From Virgibacillus proomii (lineage in GTDB: Bacteria; Bacillota; Bacilli; Bacillales; Amphibacillaceae), in assembly GCF_900162615.1 (NCBI RefSeq), contig NZ_FUFN01000010.1, positions 1,184,149 to 1,248,148 of the forward strand: a stretch of 64,000 nt of DNA. The letters run 5' to 3'. The notes beneath the pieces were generated by a model that was not told the origin of the DNA, ran no database searches, and was given only the letters and a program-made list of their open reading frames with translations. Position numbers and translations under genes: made by a program. Position 1 is the stretch's first letter, and each line of letters begins with the position of its first letter. This document shows positions 7,770 through 17,461 of this stretch, piece after piece.

Positions 7770-9818
7770 ATAGCTAAGAGCTTCTGCAATATTTGTAGTT
7801 GGTTGTTTGCAAGAGAAGTTTTCACAAACATAAATGGTTGTCTCTCCATTAATAGCTCGATAGGCACTTGCAAATGGAGCAATGCCGTTAACTTGATCAC
7901 TATCTTCAAGCGATAATATCGTTACATTTGGTAAAAACATGTCTTGAAGCTGTTGTAAAAAAGCTTGCTTTTTTGGATCAGCGTTTGAACCAATGATAAC
8001 GACTTCTTTTGCAGGAAATTCCATTAGTTGTAGGCTTTGCATGAAAAACGGACTTGCTGAAGCCTGAATTTTTAGGTCGTCATAAAAGCTGTAAAACATT
8101 TCTTCCGCATAATCAAGATAACGTGTTTCTCCAGTAAGATACCCCATACGGACAAGCATTACTGCAGCAACACTATTTCCCGAGGGGAGAGCGCCATCAT
8201 ATATTCCTTTGTCTTTTGCAATCAGCGTTTCACTATCTTTTCCGGAGAAATAAAACCCTCCATGTTCATGATCCCAAAACAATTCCAGCATTTGATCCAA
8301 TAATTGTTTGGCTTTTTGTAAATACGTTAGATGAAAGGTTGCATCATATAATTCGCTATATCCCCATAATAGAAATGCATAATCGTCTAAATAACCTACG
8401 TATTTTGTTTCGTTATCACGATATCTCGCCATTAACCGACCGTTTTGTACTAAATGGTTCTCGATAAACTGCATTGCTTGTTGTGCCATGGTAAGATACG
8501 TTTTATTTTGAAACACTTTTCCTGCTTTGGCTAATCCTGCGATCATCAGTCCATTCCAACTTGTTAGAACTTTATCGTCTACATGTGGGTAAACTCGCTT
8601 TTCGCGTTCTTGAAGCAATTTCTTTCGAGCTGATTCAAGTTTATCTTCTATTGTTTTCTCAAACGTTTCGCTTTGTTCGGCTATGGAAACTTTATTACTC
8701 TGAATCCGGTTAGGAATATTTGATCCTGAGAAGTTTCCTTCCGGAGTAATATCGTAGAGTGTTGCATATAAGTTTCCAAGTTCATCGCCTAAGATAGTGA
8801 TGATTTCCTCGTAGTCCCAAACATAGTACTTTCCTTCAACACCTTCCGAATCAGCATCAATAGCCGAATAAAATGCGCCATCAGCAGAAGTCATTTCTCT
8901 AGAGATAAATTCAATCATTTCTTCAATCATTTTCCGGTAAAATGGACGGTGAGTGATTTGAAATGCTTCTGTATAGGCAATTAATAGCAGTGCGTTATCG
9001 TAGAGCATTTTTTCAAAGTGTGGTACAAGCCACATTTCGTCTGTACTGTAACGGGAAAAGCCAAAACCAATCTGGTCGTAAATACCGCCAGCGGCCATGG
9101 AATCAAGTGTATGCTCGACCTTTTTTAAAGGTGCGGTATTTTTCGTAAAATAAAATTGCCGCATAAGAAACATTAAGTTATGCGGCATGGGAAACTTTGG
9201 TGCTTTGTCAAAACCGCCGTATTTAAAGTCAAAGCTTTTTTCTAATTGGTTGTACGCTTCTTCTACATGTTTTTCAGTTAGTCGCTGATTACTTTTTGGT
9301 GTAATCGTTCGGTCTAATGCATTTTCCACACTTTTTGTAACTTCTAAAATATGCTGTGGATCTTGTTGAAACTTTTTAGAAAGCCCATGAAGTACATCAA
9401 CAAAGCTTGGCATACCATATTTTTGTTGTTTTGGAAAGTATGTTCCTGCATAAAATGGTACCTTATCTGGTGTCATAAAGATAGAAAGCGGCCATCCTCC
9501 GTGTCCTGCCATCATTTGACATACTTTCATATAGATAGAATCGATATCCGGTCTTTCTTCACGATCGACTTTAATGGAAATAAAGTTATCATTCAGGATG
9601 GAAGCAACCTCTCTATCTTCAAAGGACTCCCTTGCCATGACATGACACCAATGACAAGTACTATAACCAATTGAAAGGAAAATTGGTTTATTTTGTTGTT
9701 TTGCTTCAACAAATGCTTCTTCCGACCACGGATACCAATTTACTGGATTATATGCATGTTGAAGCAAGTAAGGGCTTTTCTCATGGAGGAGCCGATTAGG
9801 TTTTTTATCTAAATTCAT
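7761..9818 (-). CDS. yyaL: Thioredoxin-domain protein YyaL (DUF255, SSP411-like)
   Basis: A 685-residue protein with an N-terminal thioredoxin-like DUF255 domain (NRLLHEKSPYLLQHAYNPVNWY; CHWC pair at 55-58; KVDREERPDIDSIYM) followed by a large (alpha/alpha)6-barrel like those of glycan epimerases. This architecture is found from bacteria to the human SPATA20. The cellular role is not established; a redox-linked role is inferred from the cysteine pair. Length matches the B. subtilis protein. The stop codon and final residues (YIK) overlap the TTTAT end of a dispersed repeat, so the very end of the protein may be altered by repeat insertion. Monocistronic. Confidence 0.9.
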   Translation of the reverse strand: MNLDKKPNRLLHEKSPYLLQHAYNPVNWYPWSEEAFVEAKQQNKPIFLSIGYSTCHWCHVMARESFEDREVASILNDNFISIKVDREERPDIDSIYMKVCQMMAGHGGWPLSIFMTPDKVPFYAGTYFPKQQKYGMPSFVDVLHGLSKKFQQDPQHILEVTKSVENALDRTITPKSNQRLTEKHVEEAYNQLEKSFDFKYGGFDKAPKFPMPHNLMFLMRQFYFTKNTAPLKKVEHTLDSMAAGGIYDQIGFGFSRYSTDEMWLVPHFEKMLYDNALLLIAYTEAFQITHRPFYRKMIEEMIEFISREMTSADGAFYSAIDADSEGVEGKYYVWDYEEIITILGDELGNLYATLYDITPEGNFSGSNIPNRIQSNKVSIAEQSETFEKTIEDKLESARKKLLQEREKRVYPHVDDKVLTSWNGLMIAGLAKAGKVFQNKTYLTMAQQAMQFIENHLVQNGRLMARYRDNETKYVGYLDDYAFLLWGYSELYDATFHLTYLQKAKQLLDQMLELFWDHEHGGFYFSGKDSETLIAKDKGIYDGALPSGNSVAAVMLVRMGYLTGETRYLDYAEEMFYSFYDDLKIQASASPFFMQSLQLMEFPAKEVVIIGSNADPKKQAFLQQLQDMFLPNVTILSLEDSDQVNGIAPFASAYRAINGETTIYVCENFSCKQPTTNIAEALSYIK

Positions 9819-10800
9819 TTTATGTCATTACCCCTTTAATAGCTATATTTTTTGATACGTCGTATAAAAAGTTTAAATCACTATTTACTATACCCTTTAA
9901 ATCCATTATTTAATTTAATAGTTCCTTTATTTATTGTTAATTGTGTAGTTTTATTGCTTAGAAGAGGGATTATTCCTGTAAAGTAGAATAATTACTGTTA
10001 TTTGGAATATTCGAGTTTTGTTCAATCTAAGAGAATTTCACTTTCCGAGGATAAAAAGTGATCTTCTAAAAAGCAGAAATAGTTTAAGGGTTGCCTATAG
10101 AAGCACAAGTATATAAACTTATTGAACTTCCTTGACCATCATCACGAATCTATACTTAAGTTCGATTTCCTATGAGACCTGCTAACACTCGAAGATAGCT
10201 TTTGAAGAGCTAAAATCTTTTGAACTATCCTTATACAGCTCTCTCCTAATAACATTTAGAATTGTAAAATATTTTATTTATAATGATGATACTTTCTAAT
10301 ATGAAATACAATATTTTTTTGAACAGAATATTTTAAAAAATTTAAACTTTTGCCATTGAAATATTTTTAAAACAGTATTAAAATGTTACTGAATAGTTAC
10401 ATTTTATTGAATATAAAAATATAGTATTTTTTTTAAATGGTTTAAAATCCCTGAAAGGTTGAAAGGTGTAAATTTTTAAGGGTAGTATTACCTTGCCATT
10501 TAGATGATTTGACCTACACTTCCCTTTGATAAAGAAGGGTGGAGATATTATTTTCGTACTTATCGCTACGATCTAAATGGAAATCCTCCTTTGTTATCAA
10601 TAACTACGGATAAAGTCTTAGAAAGTTCCAACTTGTATTTAAACTTCTAAAACAACGGGGCAAATTATATGTACTTCCTATTTTATATCAGAAAATACAA
10701 ACGGACTTATATTAATTTACCCCAATAGTAACATGTGTTAATGGATGAATTGTTTCAAAAGAATACATACCAATTATGTATTTAAATTTCTATGTTTTAT
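9819..10800. other. Long AT-rich intergenic stretch
   Basis: No supported gene. A 39-codon plus-strand fragment at about 10528-10650 (DKEGWRYYFRTYRYDLNGN...) looks like a coding remnant with YD-repeat flavour but has no start signals. Confidence 0.4.
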
Positions 10801-10805
10801 ATAAA

Positions 10806-10844
10806 CTTACAGAAAATTTACACTTGGTTAATATTAGTAAAACA
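10806..10844 (+). promoter_or_regulatory. Candidate PhoP box array
   Basis: Four hexamers with 11-base spacing: CTTACA (10806), TTTACA (10817), TTAATA (10828), AAAACA (10839). This is the arrangement of B. subtilis PhoP boxes (TTAACA-like, 5-base spacers). A -10-like TATACAAT lies at 10852-10859. It would bring the following operon under phosphate-starvation control. Confidence 0.6.
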
Positions 10845-10897
10845 AACATTTTATACAATAGAGTACAAGCATGTGAAGAAGGGAGAGTAGGTAATTC

Positions 10898-12430
10898 ATG
10901 GTAAGAGAAAAGTTTACGGCGTTCTTTTTAGCCATCGCTTTGGCTTTATTAGCTTTTCCAATTAGTCTTCAAGCAGAAGGAGTAGAGGATACAGCTCCAG
11001 AAATTAGTCCGGATCTTCCAAATGGCAAACGTGTTTTATTTGATAATACGCACGGTCAAACAGCTGGACAAGCGGACTGGGTTATTGATGGAGCTTTTTC
11101 AGATTTTGCAGAAGGTATTGCTAAAAATGGATATGAAGTAAAAGAACTGCGGCAAAAAGACCCATTTGATGTGGGGGATTTAATACCTTATGACGTTTTT
11201 ATCATACCAGAAGCAAATATACCTTTTAAGAAAGAGGAACAAGCTGCCATAGTGGAATATGTAGAAAATGGAGGAAGTGTCTTTTTTATTTCAGATCATT
11301 ATAATGCAGATCGTAATAAAAACCGCTGGGATTCCTCGGAGATTATGAACGGTTTTCGACGAGGAGCATTTGATAATCCTTTAAAAGGCATGGATAAAGA
11401 GGAAAGAGAATCTACAGCGATGCAAAATGTAGAAAGCTCTGACTGGCTATCCAATCATTTTGGAATACGGTTTCGCTATAATGCTCCCGGAACAGTCGTA
11501 GCAGATCAAGTTGTGGCTCCTAAGGACTCTTTTAATATTACTAAAGGTATAAGCAAAGTTACTATGCATGCCGGGTCTACACTTGCAATTACAAATCCTG
11601 ATACTGCGAAGGGAATTGTTTATTTACCAGATAACTTAGATGAAAGTAATAAATGGGGACCAGCCGTAGATGAAGGAATTTATCACGGTGGTGGAAAAGA
11701 AGAGGGTCCATATGTTGCTATATCCAAATTAAAGCGTGGAAAAGCCGCTTTCATTGGCGACTCTTCGCCTGTTGAAGACGCAACACCAAAATATCGTAAT
11801 GAAGAGACAGGAAAGCCGAAAAGAACGTATGATGGTTTTCAGGAAGCGGATAACGCAGAGTTGTTATTAAATATGGTTGATTGGTTGGCTGAAGATGAAA
11901 ACTATGCTCGATTTTCAGATACGGAAATTCCATTAGATGATGTTTCTCCAATGCTAGAAAAAGAGTTGCCAATAAATACAACGGAGCCAAAAGAAGAACC
12001 TTGGAACGAGCCGCTTGCCGGATATGATTGGTTTGATCCTTTAACTTTTGCACCTGGAGCTTATGGATCAAAATTAGATTCTGTTAAAGACCCTTCTTAC
12101 CAATTCAAAATGGAAGAACCTATTTCTAATGTAGAACCATTTACAGTAGAATTAATCATTTCGGGATTATCTCCAGGACAGATAGTATCAGGATATAATG
12201 TAGGAATGTATCTTGACGGCGGAATGCAAGTAGCAAAAATACAAAATGAAAATGGCGATTGGCCTTCATCATATGGCTATAGCGAAGCGTTTACCTTGGC
12301 TGCAAACGAGAGTGGAATTGCTTCCAAAAAATTAACCATTCAAGTAAAAAAAGGAGTACAAGGGAAAGTAAACCTTCGCTTAAGAAAAAACAGCAGTAAA
12401 CTGTATACAACTACGGTTTTAGTTAAATAG
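10898..12430 (+). CDS. Secreted GATase1-like (DUF4350-type) protein of a Pho-type operon
   Basis: A 510-residue protein with a clear signal peptide (FTAFFLAIALALLAFPISLQA, cleavage near residue 27). The N-terminal half has a Rossmann/GATase1-like fold pattern (KRVLFDNTHGQTAGQADWVIDG, YDVFIIPEANIPFKKEE, YVENGGSVFFISDH, GKAAFIGDSSPVED). The last about 120 residues look like a beta-sandwich (PFTVELIISGLSPGQIVSGYNVGMYLDGG). No catalytic Cys of true amidotransferases is seen. GAAGGGAGAG precedes the ATG. It is the first gene behind the PhoP-box array and 61 bases ahead of phnD, suggesting that it releases or captures a phosphorus compound outside the cell. This role is inferred from context only. 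Confidence 0.7.
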   Translation: MVREKFTAFFLAIALALLAFPISLQAEGVEDTAPEISPDLPNGKRVLFDNTHGQTAGQADWVIDGAFSDFAEGIAKNGYEVKELRQKDPFDVGDLIPYDVFIIPEANIPFKKEEQAAIVEYVENGGSVFFISDHYNADRNKNRWDSSEIMNGFRRGAFDNPLKGMDKEERESTAMQNVESSDWLSNHFGIRFRYNAPGTVVADQVVAPKDSFNITKGISKVTMHAGSTLAITNPDTAKGIVYLPDNLDESNKWGPAVDEGIYHGGGKEEGPYVAISKLKRGKAAFIGDSSPVEDATPKYRNEETGKPKRTYDGFQEADNAELLLNMVDWLAEDENYARFSDTEIPLDDVSPMLEKELPINTTEPKEEPWNEPLAGYDWFDPLTFAPGAYGSKLDSVKDPSYQFKMEEPISNVEPFTVELIISGLSPGQIVSGYNVGMYLDGGMQVAKIQNENGDWPSSYGYSEAFTLAANESGIASKKLTIQVKKGVQGKVNLRLRKNSSKLYTTTVLVK

Positions 12431-12491
12431 GTTTGAATTGAGTTTTTATCATAACCACAAGAAGCATTTAACTAAATTAGGGGGAATTAAT

Positions 12492-13421
12492 TTGAAGATA
12501 ATCAAATTTTTAGGCCTGGCTTTATTATTTATTGTTCTTCTCTCTGCCTGTGGAGATAAGGAAGAAAATGCAAAAGCAGAAAAGGGCGAAGAAAAATTAG
12601 ACAAGCTAACGGTTCAATTTGTGCCTTCGCAAAATGCAGACACATTAGAAGCAAAAGCAAAGCCATTAGAAAAACTGCTCAGTGATGAATTAGACATCCC
12701 TGTCGAAGTAAGTGTGTCGACCGACTATAATACCATTATTGAAGCAATGGCTTCTGAACAAGTAGATGTCGGATTTTTACCGCCAACCGCCTATGTGTTG
12801 GCTAAAGAAAAAGGAGCAGCTGAAGTATTATTACAAGCACAGCGCTACGGTGTAAATGATGATGGTTCACCAACAGAAGAATTGGTTGATTCATATAAGT
12901 CGATTTTTATTGTTAATAAAGATTCGGATATCGAATCAGTTGCAGATTTAAAAGGAAAGAAAATTGGCTATCAAAACGTAACGTCATCTGCAGGTTTCGT
13001 TTGGCCGGCAGCTACTTTGCTAGAAGCAGGTATCCATCCATTAAAGGATGTCGAACCAGTAACGTTAAAAGGACATGACCAAGCGATTATTTCTCTATTA
13101 AATGGAGATGTGGATGCAGCTGTTACCTTCCAAGATGCGCGTAATGTAGTAGTAAAAGATTATGAAGATGTATTTGAAAAAACACGAATTATTGAGTTTA
13201 CGGAACCAATACCAAATGATACGATCACTGTCCGACCGGAAATTGACGATAAAATGAAAAAGACAATCACAGATGCATTTATTGCAATCGGAAAAGATGA
13301 AGAGGGTCGTAAAATTATTCGGGAGATTTATTCCCACGAAGGGTACGTAGAATCAAAAGATAGTAACTTCGATACGGTTAGAGAATATGAAGAAAAAGTA
13401 AGTAAAGAAGTCGAACAATAA
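12492..13421 (+). CDS. phnD: PhnD-type phosphonate/phosphite-binding lipoprotein
   Basis: A 309-residue substrate-binding lipoprotein of an ABC importer. TTG 12492 is chosen because AGGGGGAATTAAT lies just before it and gives a proper lipoprotein signal (LALLFIVLLSAC, lipid Cys at 20); a start at 12438 would add 18 unlikely residues. PhnD-family blocks are VQFVPSQNADTLEAKAKPL, YNTIIEAMASEQVDVGFLPPTAY, DLKGKKIGYQNVTSSAGFVWPA and GHDQAIISLLNGDVDAAVTFQDA. The family binds phosphonates, phosphite or phosphate. It is followed by a hairpin and then phnC, phnE, phnE, a standard PhnDCEE set. No phn C-P lyase genes are in the window, so the ligand cannot be fixed. Confidence 0.9.
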   Translation: MKIIKFLGLALLFIVLLSACGDKEENAKAEKGEEKLDKLTVQFVPSQNADTLEAKAKPLEKLLSDELDIPVEVSVSTDYNTIIEAMASEQVDVGFLPPTAYVLAKEKGAAEVLLQAQRYGVNDDGSPTEELVDSYKSIFIVNKDSDIESVADLKGKKIGYQNVTSSAGFVWPAATLLEAGIHPLKDVEPVTLKGHDQAIISLLNGDVDAAVTFQDARNVVVKDYEDVFEKTRIIEFTEPIPNDTITVRPEIDDKMKKTITDAFIAIGKDEEGRKIIREIYSHEGYVESKDSNFDTVREYEEKVSKEVEQ

Positions 13422-13554
13422 TTATAGAATAATAGATCTTCATGCGGGTAAGCCGTATACTTATTCGGATCGCAATGGATGATTGGCAGAGGACTGGCAT
13501 ATGAAGATTTTATGTCAATCACTATTCACTGCTAATTAATTGAATAAAAAGACA

Positions 13555-13586
13555 GGCTGTCGCAAAATGCGAGCAGCCTTCTTTTA
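13555..13586 (+). terminator. Intra-operon terminator after phnD
   Basis: GGCTG(TCGCAAAATGCGAG)CAGCC, with an inner CGCA/TGCG pairing, followed by TTCTTTTA. It probably makes the binding protein more abundant than the permease. Confidence 0.65.
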
Positions 13587-13612
13587 CTCCAACAAGAAAG
13601 TAGGGGGAAGTC

Positions 13613-14383
13613 TTGATAGAGTTAAAACATGTTTCTAAAGTTTATTCAAATGGGACTCGTGGATTAAATAACATTCATTTACAAATGGAAGCAGGTGAAT
13701 TTGTTGTTATAGTAGGGTTATCAGGAGCAGGAAAGTCTACTTTGCTTCGTTCGATCAACCGCCTTCATGACATCAGTGAAGGAGAAATTTTAATTAATGG
13801 AAATTCAATAACAAAAGCCAAAGGGCATGAATTATACCGAATTCGTCGGGATATTGGCATGATCTTTCAAAACTTTAATCTCGTACGTCGTTCATCTGTC
13901 ATGAGAAATGTACTGTCTGGTCGTGTAGGATATCATTCCACACTAAAGATGATGTTAGGCTTATTCTCTAAACAGGATAAGCAGATCGCTATGGATGCGC
14001 TAGAACGAGTGAATATATTGGAAAAAGCATATATTCGAGCTGATCAGTTATCTGGAGGACAACAGCAGAGGGTATCCATTGCTCGGGCACTAGCTCAGGA
14101 ACCGAAAGTAATTTTAGCGGATGAACCAGTAGCTTCATTAGATCCTATCACAACAAAGCAAGTAATGGATGATTTGCTTAGAATTAATCAAGAATTAAAT
14201 ATAACCATGATTGTGAATTTGCATTCTGTAGATCTTGCTCGAGCGTATGCCAGTAGAATCATCGGTTTAAAAAACGGGGAAGTAGTGTTTGATGGTACGG
14301 CGAAAGAGGCGACTAAAGAAGCTTTTGCAAACATTTACGGGAAAAACGATCAAACAACTGAACAGATAGGAGTAGCAAAATGA
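13613..14383 (+). CDS. phnC: PhnC-type ABC transporter ATP-binding protein
   Basis: A 256-residue ABC ATPase that powers phosphonate/phosphite uptake. Walker A GLSGAGKST lies at 35-43, Q-loop in GMIFQNFNLV, signature LSGGQQQR, Walker B VILADEPVASLD, and H-loop in NLHSVDLA. TTG start with AGGGGGAAG upstream. The stop overlaps the start of the first phnE (ATGA at 14380-14383), so the two are translationally coupled. PhnC fits by its position between phnD and two phnE genes and by its length. Confidence 0.9.
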   Translation: MIELKHVSKVYSNGTRGLNNIHLQMEAGEFVVIVGLSGAGKSTLLRSINRLHDISEGEILINGNSITKAKGHELYRIRRDIGMIFQNFNLVRRSSVMRNVLSGRVGYHSTLKMMLGLFSKQDKQIAMDALERVNILEKAYIRADQLSGGQQQRVSIARALAQEPKVILADEPVASLDPITTKQVMDDLLRINQELNITMIVNLHSVDLARAYASRIIGLKNGEVVFDGTAKEATKEAFANIYGKNDQTTEQIGVAK

Positions 14384-15180
14384 AGCAAGCGCAAATAAAA
14401 CGGTCGGTTGTAGTGCCCAATCCACCTACAAAGCTGAAACCAATTTTGACAATTTTACTTGTAGCTTTGGCAATTATTTGGGCAAGCTGGCAAATCGAAT
14501 TTTCGTTTACAGAATTAGTACAAGGGCTCCCAAATATGTGGGATTTAATTGTACAGCTAGTACCGCCAAATTGGGATTACTTTTCGGTGATTACTACGCC
14601 AATTTTAGAAACAATCCGCATGGCTGTAATTGGCACAACGCTTGGAGGATTGATAGCATTTCCTTTATCTATTTTAGCTGCAAGAAATGTTTTTCAGTCC
14701 GTATGGATTACTGTTCCAGCCAGATTTGTTTTGAATTTAATTCGCACCATACCTGAGTTATTATTGGCTGCCCTATTCGTAGCTGTTTTTGGAATCGGCC
14801 CTATTCCGGGAATCTTTGCTTTAATGTTTTTTTCCATTGGAATTATTGCTAAGCTTTTTTACGAATCTGTTGAAGCGATTGATCCAGGTCCACTCGAAGC
14901 CATGACTGCTGTTGGCGCCAACAAGATCAAATGGATTTTTTACGGAGTAGTTCCACAAGTCATGGCATCGTTTATGTCTTTCTTTTTATACACATTTGAA
15001 ATTAACATTCGGGCAGCTGCGGTATTAGGCTTAGTTGGAGCAGGAGGTATTGGACTGTATTATGAACAAACACTTGGCTTTCTTGACTATGGAAAAACAG
15101 CTTCGATTATTATGTATACGTTAGCAGTTGTGTTAATTATCGATTATCTTTCTACGAGAATAAGGGAGAAATTGGCATGA
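14380..15180 (+). CDS. phnE: PhnE-type permease, first copy
   Basis: A 266-residue integral membrane permease with about six hydrophobic segments; the first spans LTILLVALAIIWASW. The ABC-permease coupling loop is near EAMTAVGANKIKWIFYGVVPQVM, followed by AAAVLGLVGAGGIGLYYEQ, a signature of PhnE. Overlaps phnC by 4 bases and the second phnE by 4 bases. The two permeases probably form a heterodimer under PhnC. Confidence 0.9.
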   Translation: MKQAQIKRSVVVPNPPTKLKPILTILLVALAIIWASWQIEFSFTELVQGLPNMWDLIVQLVPPNWDYFSVITTPILETIRMAVIGTTLGGLIAFPLSILAARNVFQSVWITVPARFVLNLIRTIPELLLAALFVAVFGIGPIPGIFALMFFSIGIIAKLFYESVEAIDPGPLEAMTAVGANKIKWIFYGVVPQVMASFMSFFLYTFEINIRAAAVLGLVGAGGIGLYYEQTLGFLDYGKTASIIMYTLAVVLIIDYLSTRIREKLA

Positions 15181-15944
15181 AACGACTACGACTTATTGCG
15201 ATTCTAATTGCTATTTTAGCTATTTACATATGGGCGTTTGCCGGATTACCAAAAATAGAGTGGAAGGAAACCTCAGTTGAAGTTGTATCCGCTATTTTTT
15301 CAGGTCTGTTTCAACCGGATTGGGGATATGTTTACGATCCTGGTGGTGAGGATTTGCTTCGAGGTTTGCTTGATACATTAGCAATTGCTTTACTAGGTAC
15401 GTTTATTGCAGGTATTCTTTGTATTCCATTTGCCTTTTTAGCTTCCAAAAACATTGTCAAGTCTCATTTTGCGGTTGGAACAAGTAAGTTTATCTTAAGT
15501 TTTATTCGCGTGTTTCCCGACATTGTATTAGCTTTATTATTCATTAAAGCAGTTGGGCCGGGCGCGTTTGCAGGTGTATTGGCACTGGGAATTGGTGCTG
15601 TAGGTATGTTGGGAAAATTAATTTCGGAAAGTGTTGATAACGTTGATTTGAGTGCAAAGGAATCTTTAATTGCTTCCGGAGCAAATCCGGTTAAAACATT
15701 TATTTTTGCGATTGTCCCTCAAGTGTTGCCAAACTTTTTCTCATTTATCCTGTATCGATTTGAAGTCAATGTGCGGGCTGCAGCAGTTCTAGGTGTCATC
15801 GGTGCTGGTGGTATAGGTACACCGCTTATTTTTGCCTTGAGTGTAAGAGATTGGGAACGGGTTGGAATTATTTTGTTAGGGATTATTGTTATGGTTACGC
15901 TAATTGATATTATTTCTGGTAAGATAAGAGCTAAGTTAATTTAA
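15177..15944 (+). CDS. phnE: PhnE-type permease, second copy
   Basis: A 255-residue permease paralogous to the preceding gene. It has the coupling loop ESLIASGANPVKTFIFAIVPQVLPN and the RAAAVLGVIGAGGIGTPLI block, with a first membrane segment at RLIAILIAILAIYIWAF. ATGA overlap with the first phnE. It ends the operon; a strong terminator follows 30 bases later. The gene duplicates phnE, as in many Firmicute phosphonate/phosphite loci. Confidence 0.9.
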   Translation: MKRLRLIAILIAILAIYIWAFAGLPKIEWKETSVEVVSAIFSGLFQPDWGYVYDPGGEDLLRGLLDTLAIALLGTFIAGILCIPFAFLASKNIVKSHFAVGTSKFILSFIRVFPDIVLALLFIKAVGPGAFAGVLALGIGAVGMLGKLISESVDNVDLSAKESLIASGANPVKTFIFAIVPQVLPNFFSFILYRFEVNVRAAAVLGVIGAGGIGTPLIFALSVRDWERVGIILLGIIVMVTLIDIISGKIRAKLI

Positions 15945-15973
15945 TTAAAATTAGGAATGAATGTGCAATAAAC

Positions 15974-16012
15974 AGACTTCATCATTAATTATTTGATGAA
16001 GTCTATTTCATT
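15974..16012 (+). terminator. Terminator of the phn operon
   Basis: AGACTTCATCA / TGATGAAGTCT perfect stem followed by ATTTCATTTG. Confidence 0.8.
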
Positions 16013-16170
16013 TGTAGTTGTGTAAAATTGTAGCTTCATCGGGAATTGGTAAAGTTATATATGTCCTTTATACAAGGTTTAAATTTATAAAGCGGTGGAA
16101 AGGGACTATTTACTTGAAGTTTGAATAACATGTAACAAAAAGTTAACTTATTTCTTGCTTGAAATATGAC

Positions 16171-16484
16171 CATTATCGTATCTAGGTCCATAAGAATTCA
16201 CTTCAATAATTGTAGAGAAGAAGAAATCTAAGTGAAGAAAAAAGGCACCTAATTCCCGATTCGTTTGGGTCGACAGGACAAGGAAAGCTTCTTGAATAAG
16301 CATCGCGATTTTTCTAGGACAGAGTTGCTACGAAAGCAATACTTCGCGGTTTTTCCAGGACAAGAAAAAGCCAAGACAGCGACACATCGCAGTTTTTCAA
16401 GGATGTTGCGACTTTTAGTCTTTGTTTTACTTCTTATCAGTAGCTGCTATAGAAAAAGCCCTACTGAATGAAGTTTCTCTTTAT
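16171..16484 (+). repeat. Long-form dispersed repeat with tandem module, copy 5
   Basis: The left part (TTCACTTCAATAATT...TAAGTGAAGAAAAAAGGCACC, CCCGATTCGTTT) and right end (CCTACTGAATGAAGTTTCTCTTTAT) match the short elements. Between them is a run of degenerate units such as CATCGCGATTTTTCTAGGAC, CTTCGCGGTTTTTCCAGGAC and CATCGCAGTTTTTCAAGGA, spaced about 45-60 bases apart. The same module occurs in the copy at 7360-7769. Confidence 0.7.
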
Positions 16485-16666
16485 CTTACCTTAGAGAAGT
16501 TTAAAACAGGAAAATTATTGTTACAATGTCTGTATTGTAAAAGAAAGAGGAGACTCCAACATCCGCCAACCAATTTTAGGATTGTCCCAATTTGTGGATT
16601 ATAAAAAGGTATACTTTATGAGGAAGGAATATACTGAAAATTCTATATGCAAGGAGCGTGTATAAA

Positions 16667-17377
16667 GTGAATCCAGTTATTGGCATTACCCCTTCTATTG
16701 AAAATGAAAGTAACTTACATTTTGTTAGTGCAGATCATATAGCGGCAATTAAAGAAGCTGGCGGAGTACCGATCGTGTTACCATTTGTAACGTCTGAGCT
16801 TCAATTAAATCGTATGGTGCAGATGATTGATGGATTATATTTAACAGGGGGAAACAGCATTGACCCAACATTTTTTAATGAAGAACCACATCCAAAATTA
16901 GGTGAAATTAATCCGATTCGCGATCAGTATGAGGTGCAAATAATAAGGAAAATATTAAATTTGCATAAACCGATCTTTGGGGTATGCAGAGGTTGCCAAA
17001 TTTTAAATGTAGCGTTAGGCGGCGATATGTACCAAGATATTTACGCACAAAACGAAGGCGATTTACTGCAACATGAGCAGTGTGCGCCACAAAGCCATGC
17101 ATCTCATTTTGTATACGTGTCTGATGGTACTTTATTACGGGAGATTACTGGAAGAACAAGAATAAAAGTGAATAGTAGACATCATCAAGCCAATCGGAAG
17201 CCGGGAAAAGGTATTTGGATTTGTGGAAAGGCAAGTGATGGTGTTGTGGAAGCAATAGAAGGAAAAAATGATCCATTTGTTTTGGGGGTACAATGGCACC
17301 CCGAAAATATGGCGAGAAATGGGGAGTCCATATCCAAAAAAATATATGCTGCATTTGTGCAATCGTGTAAGTATTAA
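16667..17377 (+). CDS. Class I glutamine amidotransferase-like hydrolase (PuuD type)
   Basis: A 236-residue gamma-glutamyl hydrolase of peptidase family C26, like gamma-glutamyl-GABA hydrolase PuuD. The nucleophile is C107 in FGVCRGCQILN, and the His-Glu pair is in VQWHPEN near the end. The oxyanion-side block LTGGNSIDP is also present. GTG 16667 is chosen over GTG 16658 because AAGGAG at 16651-16656 is 10 bases from the former and only one from the latter. It stands alone, with no polyamine genes nearby, so the physiological substrate is unproven. Confidence 0.85.
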   Translation: MNPVIGITPSIENESNLHFVSADHIAAIKEAGGVPIVLPFVTSELQLNRMVQMIDGLYLTGGNSIDPTFFNEEPHPKLGEINPIRDQYEVQIIRKILNLHKPIFGVCRGCQILNVALGGDMYQDIYAQNEGDLLQHEQCAPQSHASHFVYVSDGTLLREITGRTRIKVNSRHHQANRKPGKGIWICGKASDGVVEAIEGKNDPFVLGVQWHPENMARNGESISKKIYAAFVQSCKY

Positions 17378-17461
17378 TAATATTGGCAAACATGTGTAAC
17401 AAGAATCAAAGACAATGTTTATGTATCTTTTTATACTATAGGAGAGTATAAAATTTTAGGC

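Noticed and set aside
10528..10650. Rhs YD-repeat fragment (YRYDLNGN)
   Set aside because: A single 39-codon stretch without start, neighbours or a second motif; chance cannot be excluded.
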